Shown: piece after piece, positions 27,904-37,497 of the stretch | How positions within the stretch are numbered: the stretch's first letter is position 1 | How the letters are laid out: the number at the start of each line of letters is the position of its first letter | Assembly (NCBI RefSeq): GCF_917563915.1 | Contig: NZ_CAKJTI010000008.1 | Coordinates: forward strand, 112,954 to 176,953 | Source: Bacillus rhizoplanae | GTDB lineage: Bacteria; Bacillota; Bacilli; Bacillales; Bacillaceae_G | DNA length: 64,000 nucleotides | Direction of reading: 5' to 3' | Translations under genes and position numbers: made by a program | Notes under the pieces: model-generated | The model's database searches: none | What the model was told of the DNA's origin: nothing | What the model saw: only the letters and a program-made list of their open reading frames with translations

Positions 27904-28476
27904 TTATTTTGACAATCCCTTTAATAAATATAATTCAAAAAGTTCAGCGATATGCTCTTTTTCTAACGGTTCGTGATACTTTTCCCAATCAGAAATAAGA
28001 GATACATACAGATGAAGCATGATAAATGCGGTAATTTCTGGATCACATGCTATAATTTCACCTTTTGCAATTGCAACTTCAAGACGAGATTTAATAAATG
28101 TAATAATTTCAGAATCCAATTGCCGCATAACATCTTGCACTTCTTTTGTGCCCATATCTCGCTCTTCTTGAATAAGCTTAATCATAAGTTGATGGTCTTT
28201 ACGGAATTCTAAAATGCTATATAAGGCACGATGTACATTTTCAAAAAATGATACATTTGAATCAATTGCCGTGTCTGCGACTTGCTTCATTTCGGTAATT
28301 AAATTTGAAATGATTTCACCAAACAGCTCTTCTTTATTTTTAAAAAACGTATAAATCGTCCCTTTTCCAACATTTGCAAGTTTTGCAACTTGATCCATTG
28401 TTGTTGCTTTATAACCAAAAGCGGAAAAAGATTTTGTTGCAGCTTCAATAATTGCTCGTTTTCGATCAATTGCCAT
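27904..28476 (-). CDS. yhgD: TetR-family regulator YhgD
   Basis: This 190-residue regulator starts at the ATG at 28476 behind GGAGGTGAC; a longer frame upstream has no ribosome site. The TetR helix-turn-helix spans residues 10-45: AATKSFSAFGYKATTMDQVAKLANVGKGTIYTFFKNKEELF. The C-terminal ligand domain resembles that of regulators of efflux or membrane-stress genes (FIKSRLEVAIAKGEI and FIMLHLYVSLISDWEKYH). It is the promoter-proximal gene of yhgD-yhgE, and three sites of the same design lie in its promoter and in the gap, so it very likely represses its own operon. The inducer is unknown. Confidence 0.9.
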   Translation of the reverse strand: MAIDRKRAIIEAATKSFSAFGYKATTMDQVAKLANVGKGTIYTFFKNKEELFGEIISNLITEMKQVADTAIDSNVSFFENVHRALYSILEFRKDHQLMIKLIQEERDMGTKEVQDVMRQLDSEIITFIKSRLEVAIAKGEIIACDPEITAFIMLHLYVSLISDWEKYHEPLEKEHIAELFELYLLKGLSK

Positions 28477-28493
28477 GTTGTCACCTCCAATAA

Positions 28494-28516
28494 TGACCGA
28501 ATGAATATTCCAGTCA
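28494..28516. promoter_or_regulatory. YhgD operator candidate 3
   Basis: A 23-base dyad starting TGACCGAAT and ending CAGTCA, 18 bases upstream of the yhgD start. Confidence 0.55.
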
Positions 28517-28649
28517 ATTAGTACGACTATGATATTACCATAGCTTACCAATGTTTTCAAGTTTTATTTTTAACGGAAATTCAGCATTACTCCTTAAAAA
28601 ATATAATTCATTGTCTCTCATTGTATCAAAAAATAACAAAAGTAAACAA

Positions 28650-28680
28650 ACACACTCATCTGTACGACAGACGAGTGTGT
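28650..28680 (-). terminator. Terminator of the secreted nuclease gene
   Basis: ACACACTCATCTGT pairs with ACAGACGAGTGTGT (one mismatch) across 3 bases. It lies beyond the repeat that follows the nuclease stop. Confidence 0.75.
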
Positions 28681-28734
28681 TTTATCCCGCATTAACGGGC
28701 AGTAAAACCCCCACTGATGGAAGTTTCACTTTAT
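28681..28734. repeat. Short bcr1-like repeat after the nuclease gene
   Basis: 54 bases with TTTAT at both ends. It matches the two ends of the 149-base copy joined together: CCCGCATTAACGGGCAGTAA, then CCACTGATGGAAGTTTCAC. It lies 7 bases after the nuclease stop codon. Confidence 0.85.
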
Positions 28735-28741
28735 CTTTCCC

Positions 28742-31102
28742 TTACGAAGCTTTCTTTAAATCCACCTGTGCAAGTACCGGATCATGATCGCTCATGCGTC
28801 CATCCTCTTCCATGACATTTGCATTTAAATGAACTGGATCAACAATGGTGTGCGGTGCAATGTTATTCGTTACGAAAATATGATCTAACACTTGTGCATT
28901 TCCTTCATGAATATACGTATAGCGATTTTCTTGTGGAACTGTTTCAAGCATTTCTTTCATGATGTCGCCTTTTAATACTTGCATTGGTTTTGAAAATTCA
29001 AAGTCATTCATATCACCGACTACAACAACTGGTGCATTTGCATGTCGCCCCTGAATACCTTTTACGAAACCATTGACTTCCTCAGCAAGTTGCACGCGTT
29101 TTGCTTCACTTTTTAGTACAAGCGGCTGGATTTTTCCAAACGGCGATGCATCTCCTAATTTAGAGTTTAAATGATTGGAAATAACAACGATGTTTTGGCC
29201 TTGGAACGTAAACTCAGCAGCTAACGGTTTACGTGTATCGTCAAATAATGGATTGTTTTCTCCAATTCGTACAACATTTTTCTCAAGTAAAACCGGCTTT
29301 TGTGCTAATTTCACACGAGATGGATTATAGAAGAAACCAACACGAATATTTGCTCCTGGGGCACCGCCATCTTTATTATTTTCTGGTGCAATCTCTATAT
29401 ACTCATACTTTGGTCCGCGAATTTCCTGAATCGCATCAATTAAACGTTTTGCACTAAGTGATGCATCTGTTGTACCGTCATTAATTGTTCCATTGTTATC
29501 TTGCATTTCTTGAACACCAATAATATCTGGCATCTTTAAATTGTATTTAATTGCGTAAGCAAGACGTCTTACTTTTTCATCGGACGTTTCTTTTATATTT
29601 GCTGAGAAGTTCTCAATGTTATATGTCGCAATTGTGAGTTTATCAAGGCGCGGTTGAATATTTGCACCAAGTTGTTTAAATTCACCATCTTGCAGCGCTG
29701 GAAGCTCCCCTATTGGAGCAATACGATAATTTCCGTAGTCGTAACCAACTATACCTGTTACATCTCCAAGAAGTTGATCTCCTGCTTTTGCTACATAATT
29801 ACGTGCGACCTTAACGGAAAGGCGCTCCGGATTTAAATTGTCAGCTTGCAGCAGCGGCGTCCCGAATTTTGTCGTTACTTTCTGACTGCTATTAGCAATC
29901 GTTACATATAAATTACCGTTTTTTTGCGGTGCAATCACTTTTGGTTGTGGCAGTGTTACAAGCATTCCTTCTAAACTTTCATAAAAATCAATTGCATCTT
30001 CTGCCGGATCAAACATACCGAATCCATCATTATCAATAACTGTGTCTGGTATTTTTACACCGTTTTCTCCCAATACTACTGCTTCTGGCAATTTTTGATT
30101 ACTCGCTTTAATTGTAACGCTCTTTGCTTTAATTTCTGTAATCGATAAATCTGTATCAAAACGTTCTGCATATCCTGGTCCGATAAATTCTGCTACCTGT
30201 CCATCTACAGAAATGAGATCGCCTACTTTCACGCCTCCATCTTTTTTATAAACATAAATTCCTTCTGAAGTAGCTGGATCTTCATCAGGCTGCGGATCCT
30301 GCATATAAAACCCATATTTATCTACTTGTGTAACAATACCTGTAACGACTTTTACATCTTTTCCATCATAAGCAGAAACGTGCGATTTCCCTTGAATATC
30401 ATGAATGCGAATAGGGTCATTTTTCACAATCGTAAACGAGAATGTCGCAATGCGAGAATCTTCAAATCCCTCTTTCACTGCAATCGCTTTAATGACACTA
30501 TTTTCATTAAGTACAATTTGTTCATTATAAAGGATACTCTGAGCCGTTGGATTGGATCCATCTAATGTGTAATAGATAGCAGCACCTTCTGTTGCTGTTG
30601 TTAATGTTACAGCTGTTCCTTTTTCTACTTCGCCCCCATTTGGATTAGCGATTACATCGCTCACCTTATGATTCTCATTATCTTGAAACGCATAAGCTGT
30701 AACAGATTTTAACCCTGGACTGCTGAAATAACTATCTAACGTACCTGTTAAACGCACTTTTTTCCCTATATTTTCTGGGTGATCTTTTACATTCACTGCT
30801 TTACGAACTTCACCTATTGGAAGCTGAACCGGCATAATTTTATCCGCGTTTATTTCATCCGGAGAAGCAGCAATTGCAACATTTGTATCTCCAAATTTCG
30901 CTGGGTCTTTCGTATATTTACCTGGATTTTGCGTGTACCCAACAATATACCCCTCTACAACCGCTTGTTTCTTTCCTTGCTGCTGAAACAATTGAATTGC
31001 TTCATCAACAGTTAATACTTGTTCCTGTTCAGCCTTCGCTACAATATCTGTTACTAACACAACGAACACGAGTGAAAAAAAGATGATTGCTAGCTTTTTC
31101 AA
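28742..31102 (-). CDS. Large secreted multidomain nuclease (endonuclease/exonuclease/phosphatase family)
   Basis: A 786-residue exported protein with a signal peptide of about 25 residues. In order it shows a DUF6359-like OB domain (VLTVDEAIQLFQQQGKKQAVVEGYIVGY, about 33-60 onward), a chitobiase-type beta-sandwich (GAAIYYTLDGSNPTAQSILYNE, about 170-225), and a second OB-fold nucleic-acid module (GIVTQVDKYGFYMQDPQPDEDP, about 255 onward). Last comes a DNase I-like catalytic domain from about 500: TIATYNIENF, DIIGVQEMQD, VVISNHLNSK, VVVGDMNDFE and a terminal SDHDPV, supplying the catalytic Glu, Asp, Asn and His. It probably degrades extracellular DNA or RNA. There is no sortase or membrane anchor at the C-terminus. 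Confidence 0.88.
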   Translation of the reverse strand: MKKLAIIFFSLVFVVLVTDIVAKAEQEQVLTVDEAIQLFQQQGKKQAVVEGYIVGYTQNPGKYTKDPAKFGDTNVAIAASPDEINADKIMPVQLPIGEVRKAVNVKDHPENIGKKVRLTGTLDSYFSSPGLKSVTAYAFQDNENHKVSDVIANPNGGEVEKGTAVTLTTATEGAAIYYTLDGSNPTAQSILYNEQIVLNENSVIKAIAVKEGFEDSRIATFSFTIVKNDPIRIHDIQGKSHVSAYDGKDVKVVTGIVTQVDKYGFYMQDPQPDEDPATSEGIYVYKKDGGVKVGDLISVDGQVAEFIGPGYAERFDTDLSITEIKAKSVTIKASNQKLPEAVVLGENGVKIPDTVIDNDGFGMFDPAEDAIDFYESLEGMLVTLPQPKVIAPQKNGNLYVTIANSSQKVTTKFGTPLLQADNLNPERLSVKVARNYVAKAGDQLLGDVTGIVGYDYGNYRIAPIGELPALQDGEFKQLGANIQPRLDKLTIATYNIENFSANIKETSDEKVRRLAYAIKYNLKMPDIIGVQEMQDNNGTINDGTTDASLSAKRLIDAIQEIRGPKYEYIEIAPENNKDGGAPGANIRVGFFYNPSRVKLAQKPVLLEKNVVRIGENNPLFDDTRKPLAAEFTFQGQNIVVISNHLNSKLGDASPFGKIQPLVLKSEAKRVQLAEEVNGFVKGIQGRHANAPVVVVGDMNDFEFSKPMQVLKGDIMKEMLETVPQENRYTYIHEGNAQVLDHIFVTNNIAPHTIVDPVHLNANVMEEDGRMSDHDPVLAQVDLKKAS

Positions 31103-31231
31103 AGAAATCCTCCCCCTAAATATTTTTCCTATACCCTAGCATGTTCTATCATAGCAGGGATTCTTTATAAAGAATATTGCATTTGTGAGAATTTACAAAA
31201 AATTAATTTCGTACACAAATAAGAAAGGAGC

Positions 31232-31300
31232 AGACCTTTTTCGATATGATCCAGTTCCAGTGGCTCGACTACCCGCATGTTGAACATTGTCAAAAGGTCT
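31232..31300. repeat. 69-base hairpin element beside the full bcr1-like copy
   Basis: AGACCTTTT pairs with AAAAGGTCT across a GC-richer loop of about 50 bases that is compositionally unlike its surroundings. It abuts the left TTTAT of the next repeat. It resembles a small intergenic repeat, but only one copy is seen here. Confidence 0.4.
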
Positions 31301-31448
31301 TTATCCCGCATTAACGGGCAGTAAGACCCCCACCTTAAGATTCAGAGAAAAGCGAAGAAAATAGGTGGGGAATCACTGCCCGTAAAAGCCCGATTGGTTC
31401 AACTAACCTTCTGGGAAAAAACGTTCCCAAAAGGAAGTTTCACTTTAT
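31300..31448. repeat. Complete bcr1-like repeat element
   Basis: 149 bases bounded by TTTAT on both sides (31300-31304 and 31444-31448). The modules in order are CCCGCATTAACGGG, CAGTAAGACCCCCACC, AGGTGGGGAATCACTGCCCG, AAAAGCCCGATTGGTTCAAC, a GGGAAAAAACGTTCCC hairpin, and GGAAGTTTCAC. Length and the TTTAT boxes agree with what I remember of bcr1 of the B. cereus group. All shorter copies in the window derive from parts of this sequence. Confidence 0.75.
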
Positions 31449-31462
31449 ATTCTGTCGAAGCG

Positions 31463-31496
31463 ACGATATATCATAAATAACACCGATATATCGGCG
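31463..31496. repeat. Two ATATATCGGCG-type motifs
   Basis: CGATATATCATA and CGATATATCGGCGG lie just before a long hairpin, the same arrangement as at 17335-17503. Confidence 0.5.
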
Positions 31497-31509
31497 GACA
31501 CGTAAAAAA

Positions 31510-31555
31510 GGGGCTGACCCCTAAAAGGCACCTACGTGCCTTTTGGGTCAGCCCC
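31510..31555. terminator. Long terminator of the heme operon
   Basis: GGGGCTGACCC and AAAAGGCAC pair with GTGCCTTTT and GGGTCAGCCCC in one continuous rod with a 2-base bulge. It ends 6 bases before the hemY stop codon region. Confidence 0.88.
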
Positions 31556-31560
31556 TCCTA

Positions 31561-32982
31561 CTATTGTGCCATTAACTCTTTTTGATTCGTTTGTTCTAAA
31601 TAAGATAATACATATTTCACCGCTGCTTCGCCTTGATCAATACAATCTGGCAATCCAGCGCCAGCATAAGAGCTTCCCGCTAAATAAATGCCAGGTAATT
31701 CTTCATTCATGAACTGTTTTAAAGTTTCCATACGCTCTTTATGACCAACGGTATATTGAGGCATCGCATCTTTCCAGCGGCTGACAACAGCAAACTCTGG
31801 CTCAGCTGTTATATCCATTGTCTTTTGCAAATCTTCTAACACGACACGAACCATTTCTTCATCTGTCTGCTCCACAATTGCTTCATCACCAGGGCGCCCA
31901 ACATAACAGCGCAAGAGCACTTTTCCTTCCGGCGTCGTATGCGGCCATTTTTTATGCGTCCATGTACATGCTGTAATCGTAAAATCACTATTACGAGAGA
32001 CAAGAAATCCTGTTCCTTCAATATCGCGCTGAATCGCTTCTTTCGGGAACGCTAACGCAACATTCGCAACTGACGTAGATGGAATGTTGCGGAAAGAGCG
32101 GAACTGTTTATATTGAGAAAACATCGCTGGCAGCAATTTATGAGATGCAGCCATAACAACAGCATCTGCTTCTATTTCTTTGCCGTTGCTAAGCATAATG
32201 CTATAACCATCAGCAATTTTTGTGATTTTTTCAACACGCGTTCCTCTCATAACCGTTTCATCTTCTAACCGCTCTTCAATTGCATCTACAATGGATTGTA
32301 ATCCTGTTTTCAACGTTAAAAAGATTCCTTTTGCCTTCGCGTCCTTTGGCTTTTTCGGTGCTAATGTACGCATACCGAGCGAAATACTACGATATTTTTG
32401 TTCTACTTGATAGAATTGCGGGAATGTCGCCATTAAACTCATCTGATCAATATCCCCAGCATAAATACCTGATAACAACGGCTCAATTAAATTTTCAACC
32501 ACTTCATTTCCTAAACGCCGACGGAAAAATTGACCGAGTGACTGATCCGATATTGGCTTAGAACGAGGAATCACAAAATCAAAGCTTGCTCGCACCTTGC
32601 CGATAGGAGAAAACAACCCAGAAAATACAAATGGTTTAATTTGCGTTGGAATCCCCATCATCGAACCGCTTGGAATGCCATGCAAACGATTATTTACAAG
32701 GACAAACGATTTTCCTGTTGCATTGTTGACAAGTTCATCGCCAAGATTTAATTCCCGTGCTAACCGTGCTGCACTCTCTTTTCGCTCTAGGAACGAATCT
32801 GGACCACGTTCAATTGTAAATCCGTCTTTTCTGAGTGTTTGAATTTTCCCTCCGAGCCTACCTGACGCTTCAATAAGCATCGTATCAATCGGCAGCCCTT
32901 GTTCACGAATTTCTTTTTGTAAGTAATATGCTGTTGTTAAGCCGGAAATCCCGCCACCTATAATCACTACCTTCTTTTTCAA
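31561..32982 (-). CDS. hemY: Coproporphyrinogen III oxidase (HemY/CgoX)
   Basis: This FAD enzyme oxidises coproporphyrinogen III to coproporphyrin III in the Gram-positive heme pathway, at the membrane. It is 473 residues from the TTG at 32982, which sits behind AAGGAGGAAG and gives the start KKKVVIIGGGISGLTTAYYL, the dinucleotide-binding motif. The longer frame would overlap hemH and encode the ribosome site. Other signatures are GGKIQTLRKDGFTIERGPDSFL and the C-terminal FAD stretch IYLAGSSYAGAGLPDCIDQGEAAV. It is the last gene of hemE-hemH-hemY, 22 bases after hemH, as in B. subtilis. Confidence 0.95.
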   Translation of the reverse strand: MKKKVVIIGGGISGLTTAYYLQKEIREQGLPIDTMLIEASGRLGGKIQTLRKDGFTIERGPDSFLERKESAARLARELNLGDELVNNATGKSFVLVNNRLHGIPSGSMMGIPTQIKPFVFSGLFSPIGKVRASFDFVIPRSKPISDQSLGQFFRRRLGNEVVENLIEPLLSGIYAGDIDQMSLMATFPQFYQVEQKYRSISLGMRTLAPKKPKDAKAKGIFLTLKTGLQSIVDAIEERLEDETVMRGTRVEKITKIADGYSIMLSNGKEIEADAVVMAASHKLLPAMFSQYKQFRSFRNIPSTSVANVALAFPKEAIQRDIEGTGFLVSRNSDFTITACTWTHKKWPHTTPEGKVLLRCYVGRPGDEAIVEQTDEEMVRVVLEDLQKTMDITAEPEFAVVSRWKDAMPQYTVGHKERMETLKQFMNEELPGIYLAGSSYAGAGLPDCIDQGEAAVKYVLSYLEQTNQKELMAQ

Positions 32983-33004
32983 GTCTGCTTCCTCCTTCCT
33001 CGCT

Positions 33005-33940
33005 TTATGAAATTGCACTCCACTTTTTCATAACAACATCTGCTAAACAAGCAATAAATGCAGCACTTGCATTTGGCATTTCTGGACGATAATAATTTGC
33101 ATTTATTTCTGCTGTTACAATTTTACATTCAATATCATTGTCATATAATACTTCTAAATGATCTGCAACAAATCCAACAGGTGCATATACAAATGAAGTG
33201 TATCCATATTTCTCATGCAATTCACGTGTTAAGTCCTGTACATCTGGTCCAATCCATGGATCTGGTGTATTACCGGCACTTTGCCAGCCCACTGCATAAT
33301 TTTCCACTTCAGCTCCGCGCGCAATATAATCAGCCGTTTCACTTAATTGTTCTGGATACGGATCGCCAAGCGCAATGATTTTCTCCGGCAAACTATGCGC
33401 TGATACGATAAGAACAGCTTTTTCACGCTCATCCGCTGTCATTGTTTCATATGTTGCTTTTACTTGGTTAACCCAGTAATCGATAAATTTCGGTTCTTTA
33501 TACCAACTGTCAATACCGTGAATTTGCAAGCCACCCAGCTTTTCTGCTTCTTCTTGCGCTCTTCCTACATAGGACTTTACGCTGAATGTAGAATAATGCG
33601 GTGCAAGAACAAGGGCAATTGCATCTTCAATTCCATCTTCGTGCATATTCTTCACAGCATCTTCAATAAACGGCTCAATATGTTTTAAACCGAGATACAT
33701 TTTAAACTCTACTTCATCTTGTATTTCATTTAAATACGTTTCTAATTTTGTTGCTTGCTCAAGCGTAATCTTCGCTAGAGGAGAAATGCCACCGATTGCT
33801 CGGTAGCGTTCTGTTAGTTCTTGTAAACTTTCAGTACTTGGCTTTCTTCCTCTGCGAATATGTGTATAGTAACGTTCAATATCTTCTTCTTTATATGGCG
33901 TTCCATATGCCATCACAAGTAAACCGATTTTCTTTTTCAT
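33005..33940 (-). CDS. hemH: Coproporphyrin ferrochelatase (HemH/CpfC)
   Basis: HemH inserts iron into coproporphyrin III, the step before decarboxylation by HemQ. The 311-residue protein is soluble and monomeric in Bacillus. Signatures: [26 protein letters not shown], the [13 protein letters not shown] region with the active-site histidine, and [18 protein letters not shown], with the conserved glutamate. It lacks the 2Fe-2S C-terminal extension of animal enzymes. It is the middle gene of the operon, 13 bases after hemE. Confidence 0.96.
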   Translation of the reverse strand: MKKKIGLLVMAYGTPYKEEDIERYYTHIRRGRKPSTESLQELTERYRAIGGISPLAKITLEQATKLETYLNEIQDEVEFKMYLGLKHIEPFIEDAVKNMHEDGIEDAIALVLAPHYSTFSVKSYVGRAQEEAEKLGGLQIHGIDSWYKEPKFIDYWVNQVKATYETMTADEREKAVLIVSAHSLPEKIIALGDPYPEQLSETADYIARGAEVENYAVGWQSAGNTPDPWIGPDVQDLTRELHEKYGYTSFVYAPVGFVADHLEVLYDNDIECKIVTAEINANYYRPEMPNASAAFIACLADVVMKKWSAIS

Positions 33941-33953
33941 GCGGGCTTCTCCT

Positions 33954-35000
33954 TTACTTCGCCAACTGTTCTCTTGAATAGTCGTGTATGAATGCAGTCA
34001 TACGTTTTAACGTCTCTGGATTCACCTCTGGGAATACACCATGCCCTAAGTTAAATACGTATCCCGGCTGTTTCATCCCTTGGTCTAAAATCGCTTTTAC
34101 ATGCGCCTCAATAACATCCCACGGTGCCAGTAAAATAGATGGATCTAGATTTCCTTGCACAGCCTTTTGAATACCGCGAGCACGCGCTTCTTCAATTGGC
34201 AGACGCCAGTCCAGACCAACAACATCAAGCGGCAGGTCATGCCATTCATTTGCTAAATGACTCGCTCCAACACCGTGCATAATAAGCGGTACATTCATAG
34301 GACGAAGCTCTGTGAAAATACGCTCCATTGCCGGTTTAATATATAAGCGGTAATCCGCAACATTTACTGTACCAACCCAAGAATCGAAAATTTGGATTGC
34401 TTTTGCACCAGCATTAATTTGCGCTTTTAAATACGTAATCGTCATATCTGCAAGCTTATCCATTAGCGCAAACCATGCTTTCGGCTCTGCATACATAAAC
34501 GCTTTCGTTTTATGATAATTCCGAGACGGCCCGCCTTCAATCATATAACTTGCTAGCGTAAACGGTGCTCCTGAAAATCCGATTAGTGGAACATCAAGCA
34601 TTTCCGTTGTTAATAAACGAATCGTATCCAATACATATGGAACATCATCTTCAGGATGAATTTCTCCTAATTTTTCTACATCTTGCAGCGATTGAATAGG
34701 ATTATCAATAACAGGCCCAATTCCAGATTTAATCTCTACATCCACACCAATCGCTGGAAGCGGTGACATAATATCTTTATATAAAATAGCAGCGTCAACG
34801 TTATATTGATCAACAGGCAGCTTCGTTACGTAAGCACAAAGCTCTGGCTGATGTGTAATTTCAAACAAAGAATACTTTTCTTTAATCTTTCTGTATTCCG
34901 GCTGAGAACGACCCGCTTGGCGCATATACCATGCTGGTACATAATCAGTACGCTCTCCTCTGCATGCTTGTAAAAATGTTTCATTAATTTGTCGTACCAA
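33954..35000 (-). CDS. hemE: Uroporphyrinogen decarboxylase
   Basis: HemE removes four carboxyl groups from uroporphyrinogen III to give coproporphyrinogen III. The product is 348 residues from a TTG at 35000 behind GGGGGAAC. The diagnostic [18 protein letters not shown] is at residues 22-39, followed by [47 protein letters not shown] and the late GVDWRL-like [15 protein letters not shown]. It is the first gene of hemE-hemH-hemY. An inverted repeat overlaps its likely promoter. Confidence 0.96.
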   Translation of the reverse strand: MVRQINETFLQACRGERTDYVPAWYMRQAGRSQPEYRKIKEKYSLFEITHQPELCAYVTKLPVDQYNVDAAILYKDIMSPLPAIGVDVEIKSGIGPVIDNPIQSLQDVEKLGEIHPEDDVPYVLDTIRLLTTEMLDVPLIGFSGAPFTLASYMIEGGPSRNYHKTKAFMYAEPKAWFALMDKLADMTITYLKAQINAGAKAIQIFDSWVGTVNVADYRLYIKPAMERIFTELRPMNVPLIMHGVGASHLANEWHDLPLDVVGLDWRLPIEEARARGIQKAVQGNLDPSILLAPWDVIEAHVKAILDQGMKQPGYVFNLGHGVFPEVNPETLKRMTAFIHDYSREQLAK

Positions 35001-35085
35001 AACCCTGTTCCCCCTTCTTTTCTAATGCAGCTAACGAACCCTATCTTTTTTTTCTTTCCTTAATATACAATCTGTAAAAACAAAA

Positions 35086-35103
35086 TGTACAACATTATGT
35101 ACG
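35086..35103. promoter_or_regulatory. Inverted repeat near the hemE promoter
   Basis: TGTACA-N6-TGTACG, with AACAT/ATGTT pairing inside and beyond it, lies about 90 bases before hemE. On the minus strand it overlaps a possible TTGTAC (-35) followed by TATATT. An operator is possible; the regulator is unknown. Confidence 0.3.
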
Positions 35104-35181
35104 ATGTTCATGAAATTGACACAAACATATGTCTAAATCCCTTCTTTTTTCGGAACATTTTCATTATAGCACAAGCTGAAT

Positions 35182-37299
35182 TTACGGCTTAACCTCTTTT
35201 GTTTTTTCTCCTTCTCGATTCGTTTGCGGATTAAATGGTACAACATAAAAACGCGGTGTTTTAAAAACGTTCATAAACTTTACTTCATATTCGCCTTTTC
35301 CAGTTACTGTATCTATATGAGTTGCTTTCCCATTGTCTATTTTATAAATTCGATATTGAACTCTCTTATCAGAAAGTTGATTCCATGTTAGTTTTGCCGT
35401 AAACAAACCAAGCGGGGTAAACGTTAACTTAGCTTCTAAACCATCCACTTTACTTAAGCGAATCGGCATTCCAATTGTTTCAACACCGCGCGGCTGTGCA
35501 AATTTCTTTTCACCTTGTACATTTACTTTCGCTAAAATGGTTTTAAATAGGTTTGTTGGATAGGCACTGCTGCCACGCACATAATGTTTGTCATCGGTGC
35601 GGTCATACCCCATCCAAACAGTCCCAACTAAATCTGGTGTATAACCAACAAACCAAACATCTCTTGCTCCATTTTCTTGATTTGGCAAAGAGGTTGTTCC
35701 TGTTTTCCCGGCAAGTGCTCCTTTATATACACCATCTTGTGCAGTTCCTTCTTTCACAACACCTTCAAGCATTTTTGTCATATACCAAGCAGTTTGCTTA
35801 GAAAAAATTTTTATTTCTTTGCCTGTTGCTTGTCCAATGATTTCTCCGTGTCGATTCAACACCTTCTCAATTACATGCGGTTCAACGATTTTTCCACCCT
35901 CTACAAATGCACGATACATTTTCACAAGTTCAAATGGGGAAACTCCTTCTTTTAAACCGCCAAGCGCAGTACTAAGACCGTGTTCAGGAATATAGATATC
36001 TCCTTTTTCTAAGTATCGCATTCCTTCTTCCACTCCAATTTCATGCAGAAGAGATACAGCTGGGACATTTGCCGATTCTAATAGCGCATCATACATCGTT
36101 ACTTCCTTCGAATATTGATTGTTGTAATTGCGCGGTTCATAGCCATCAAACGAACTTTGTTCATTTGTTAATAAAGAATACGGTGTATATTTTTTCGTTT
36201 CAAGTGCTGGTGCATATACGAGAAGCGGCTTTAATACAGATCCCGGCTGCCGCTTTGTGTAAATTCGATTTAACCCGCGTGCTATGTAATGCCTTCCTCC
36301 AACTGCGGCTCTTATCCCACCTGTTTTACTATCCATTAAGAGAACAGCACCTTGTATCTCATCGTCTTGCATTGGAAAATTACGGATATTTTGCAATTGT
36401 TCATACGCTACCTTTTGCATCTTGTCATCCATCGCAACAACAAATGTATATCCTCCGCGTAATACTTCTTGATGAGATAATCCATACGTACGAGCTGCTT
36501 CATCGACTACCATATCGATATATGGCATATAAGCAAGCTCCTGTTCATTTCGATTTGTATGAAGAGCAATCGTTTTTCCTTGATAACGAACTGTTTCTTC
36601 TGCCGATAAATATCCTTGCTTATGCATTAACGATAAAATTAAATCCCGGCGTTCCTTACTTTTTTCAGGATGCAAAAACGGAGAATAGCTATTCGGTGCC
36701 TTCGGAAGAGCCGCGAGCATCGCACCTTCTTCGACCGTTAACTGCTGTGCGTCTTTATTAAAATAAAATTTTGCAGCTGCTTGAATGCCATATGCCCCGT
36801 GCCCAAAATAAATATGATTTAAATACATTTCTAGAAGCTGCTGCTTCGTATATTTCTGCTCCAAGTGAAACGCAATTGCGACTTCCTTCATTTTGCGAAA
36901 TAACGTTTTTTCATGTGATAAAAAGACATTTTTCACAAGCTGCTGTGTAATCGTACTCCCGCCTTCTACTTTCTCTCCAGCTAAAATATCTCTATAAAGC
37001 GCTCGTATAATAGAAGAAAAATCAACACCATGATGTTTATAAAAACGTGAATCTTCAACAGCTAAAAACGATTGTTGAACAAATGTTGGGATATCTTCAA
37101 TATGTACCAATTCGCGATTTTCCACGTAAAGTTTCGTGATTTCTTTACCTTTCTGATCAACGATACGTGATGAAGAGTGAAATACAAGACGCTTTTCATC
37201 CATCATATAACCACCAGCAAATATAATCAGTTTATATAGAACAATTGCAAATATAAAAATTGAAACAAAGCCAATGAGAAACATCTTTGTATTCTTCAC
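35182..37299 (-). CDS. pbpF: Class A penicillin-binding protein (PbpF, PBP2c-like)
   Basis: A 705-residue bifunctional peptidoglycan synthase. It has a membrane anchor at 8-28, then the glycosyltransferase domain with catalytic E82 in FLAVEDSRFYKHHG and GGSTITQQLVKN at 113-124. The transpeptidase domain has the serine motif S354-V-L-K357 in RQPGSVLKP, then SAN in LESANVPAV, and KTG in LAGKTGTTSLP. A C-terminal fibronectin-like module (about 610-705) follows. B. subtilis pbpF lies directly upstream of hemE and acts in spore germ-cell-wall synthesis; the same adjacency is seen here. It is transcribed separately, with a 180-base gap before hemE. Confidence 0.94.
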   Translation of the reverse strand: MKNTKMFLIGFVSIFIFAIVLYKLIIFAGGYMMDEKRLVFHSSSRIVDQKGKEITKLYVENRELVHIEDIPTFVQQSFLAVEDSRFYKHHGVDFSSIIRALYRDILAGEKVEGGSTITQQLVKNVFLSHEKTLFRKMKEVAIAFHLEQKYTKQQLLEMYLNHIYFGHGAYGIQAAAKFYFNKDAQQLTVEEGAMLAALPKAPNSYSPFLHPEKSKERRDLILSLMHKQGYLSAEETVRYQGKTIALHTNRNEQELAYMPYIDMVVDEAARTYGLSHQEVLRGGYTFVVAMDDKMQKVAYEQLQNIRNFPMQDDEIQGAVLLMDSKTGGIRAAVGGRHYIARGLNRIYTKRQPGSVLKPLLVYAPALETKKYTPYSLLTNEQSSFDGYEPRNYNNQYSKEVTMYDALLESANVPAVSLLHEIGVEEGMRYLEKGDIYIPEHGLSTALGGLKEGVSPFELVKMYRAFVEGGKIVEPHVIEKVLNRHGEIIGQATGKEIKIFSKQTAWYMTKMLEGVVKEGTAQDGVYKGALAGKTGTTSLPNQENGARDVWFVGYTPDLVGTVWMGYDRTDDKHYVRGSSAYPTNLFKTILAKVNVQGEKKFAQPRGVETIGMPIRLSKVDGLEAKLTFTPLGLFTAKLTWNQLSDKRVQYRIYKIDNGKATHIDTVTGKGEYEVKFMNVFKTPRFYVVPFNPQTNREGEKTKEVKP

Positions 37300-37403
37300 G
37301 CCTCACCCTTCTTTCCAAATGATGGTACGTTTATTATTTGAAAAAACATGCCCTTTATGTATCATCTTCGAAGGTTTTTAAAAGTCTTGGTATAGTGAAA
37401 AAA

Positions 37404-37467
37404 ATAAAGTGAAACTTCCATCAGTGGGGGTTTTCTTCATGCCCCACTGATGAAAATTTCACTTTAT
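37404..37467. repeat. Palindromic bcr1-like derivative
   Basis: Two left halves are joined head to head: ATAAAGTGAAACTTCCATCA... faces its own inverse ...TGATGAAAATTTCACTTTAT around TTTTCTTCAT. The result is one nearly perfect 27-bp hairpin between pbpF and the anti-sigma gene and could act as a terminator for the latter. Confidence 0.75.
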
Positions 37468-37497
37468 AAGAAAATCGAATTCACTGTAACATATGTT

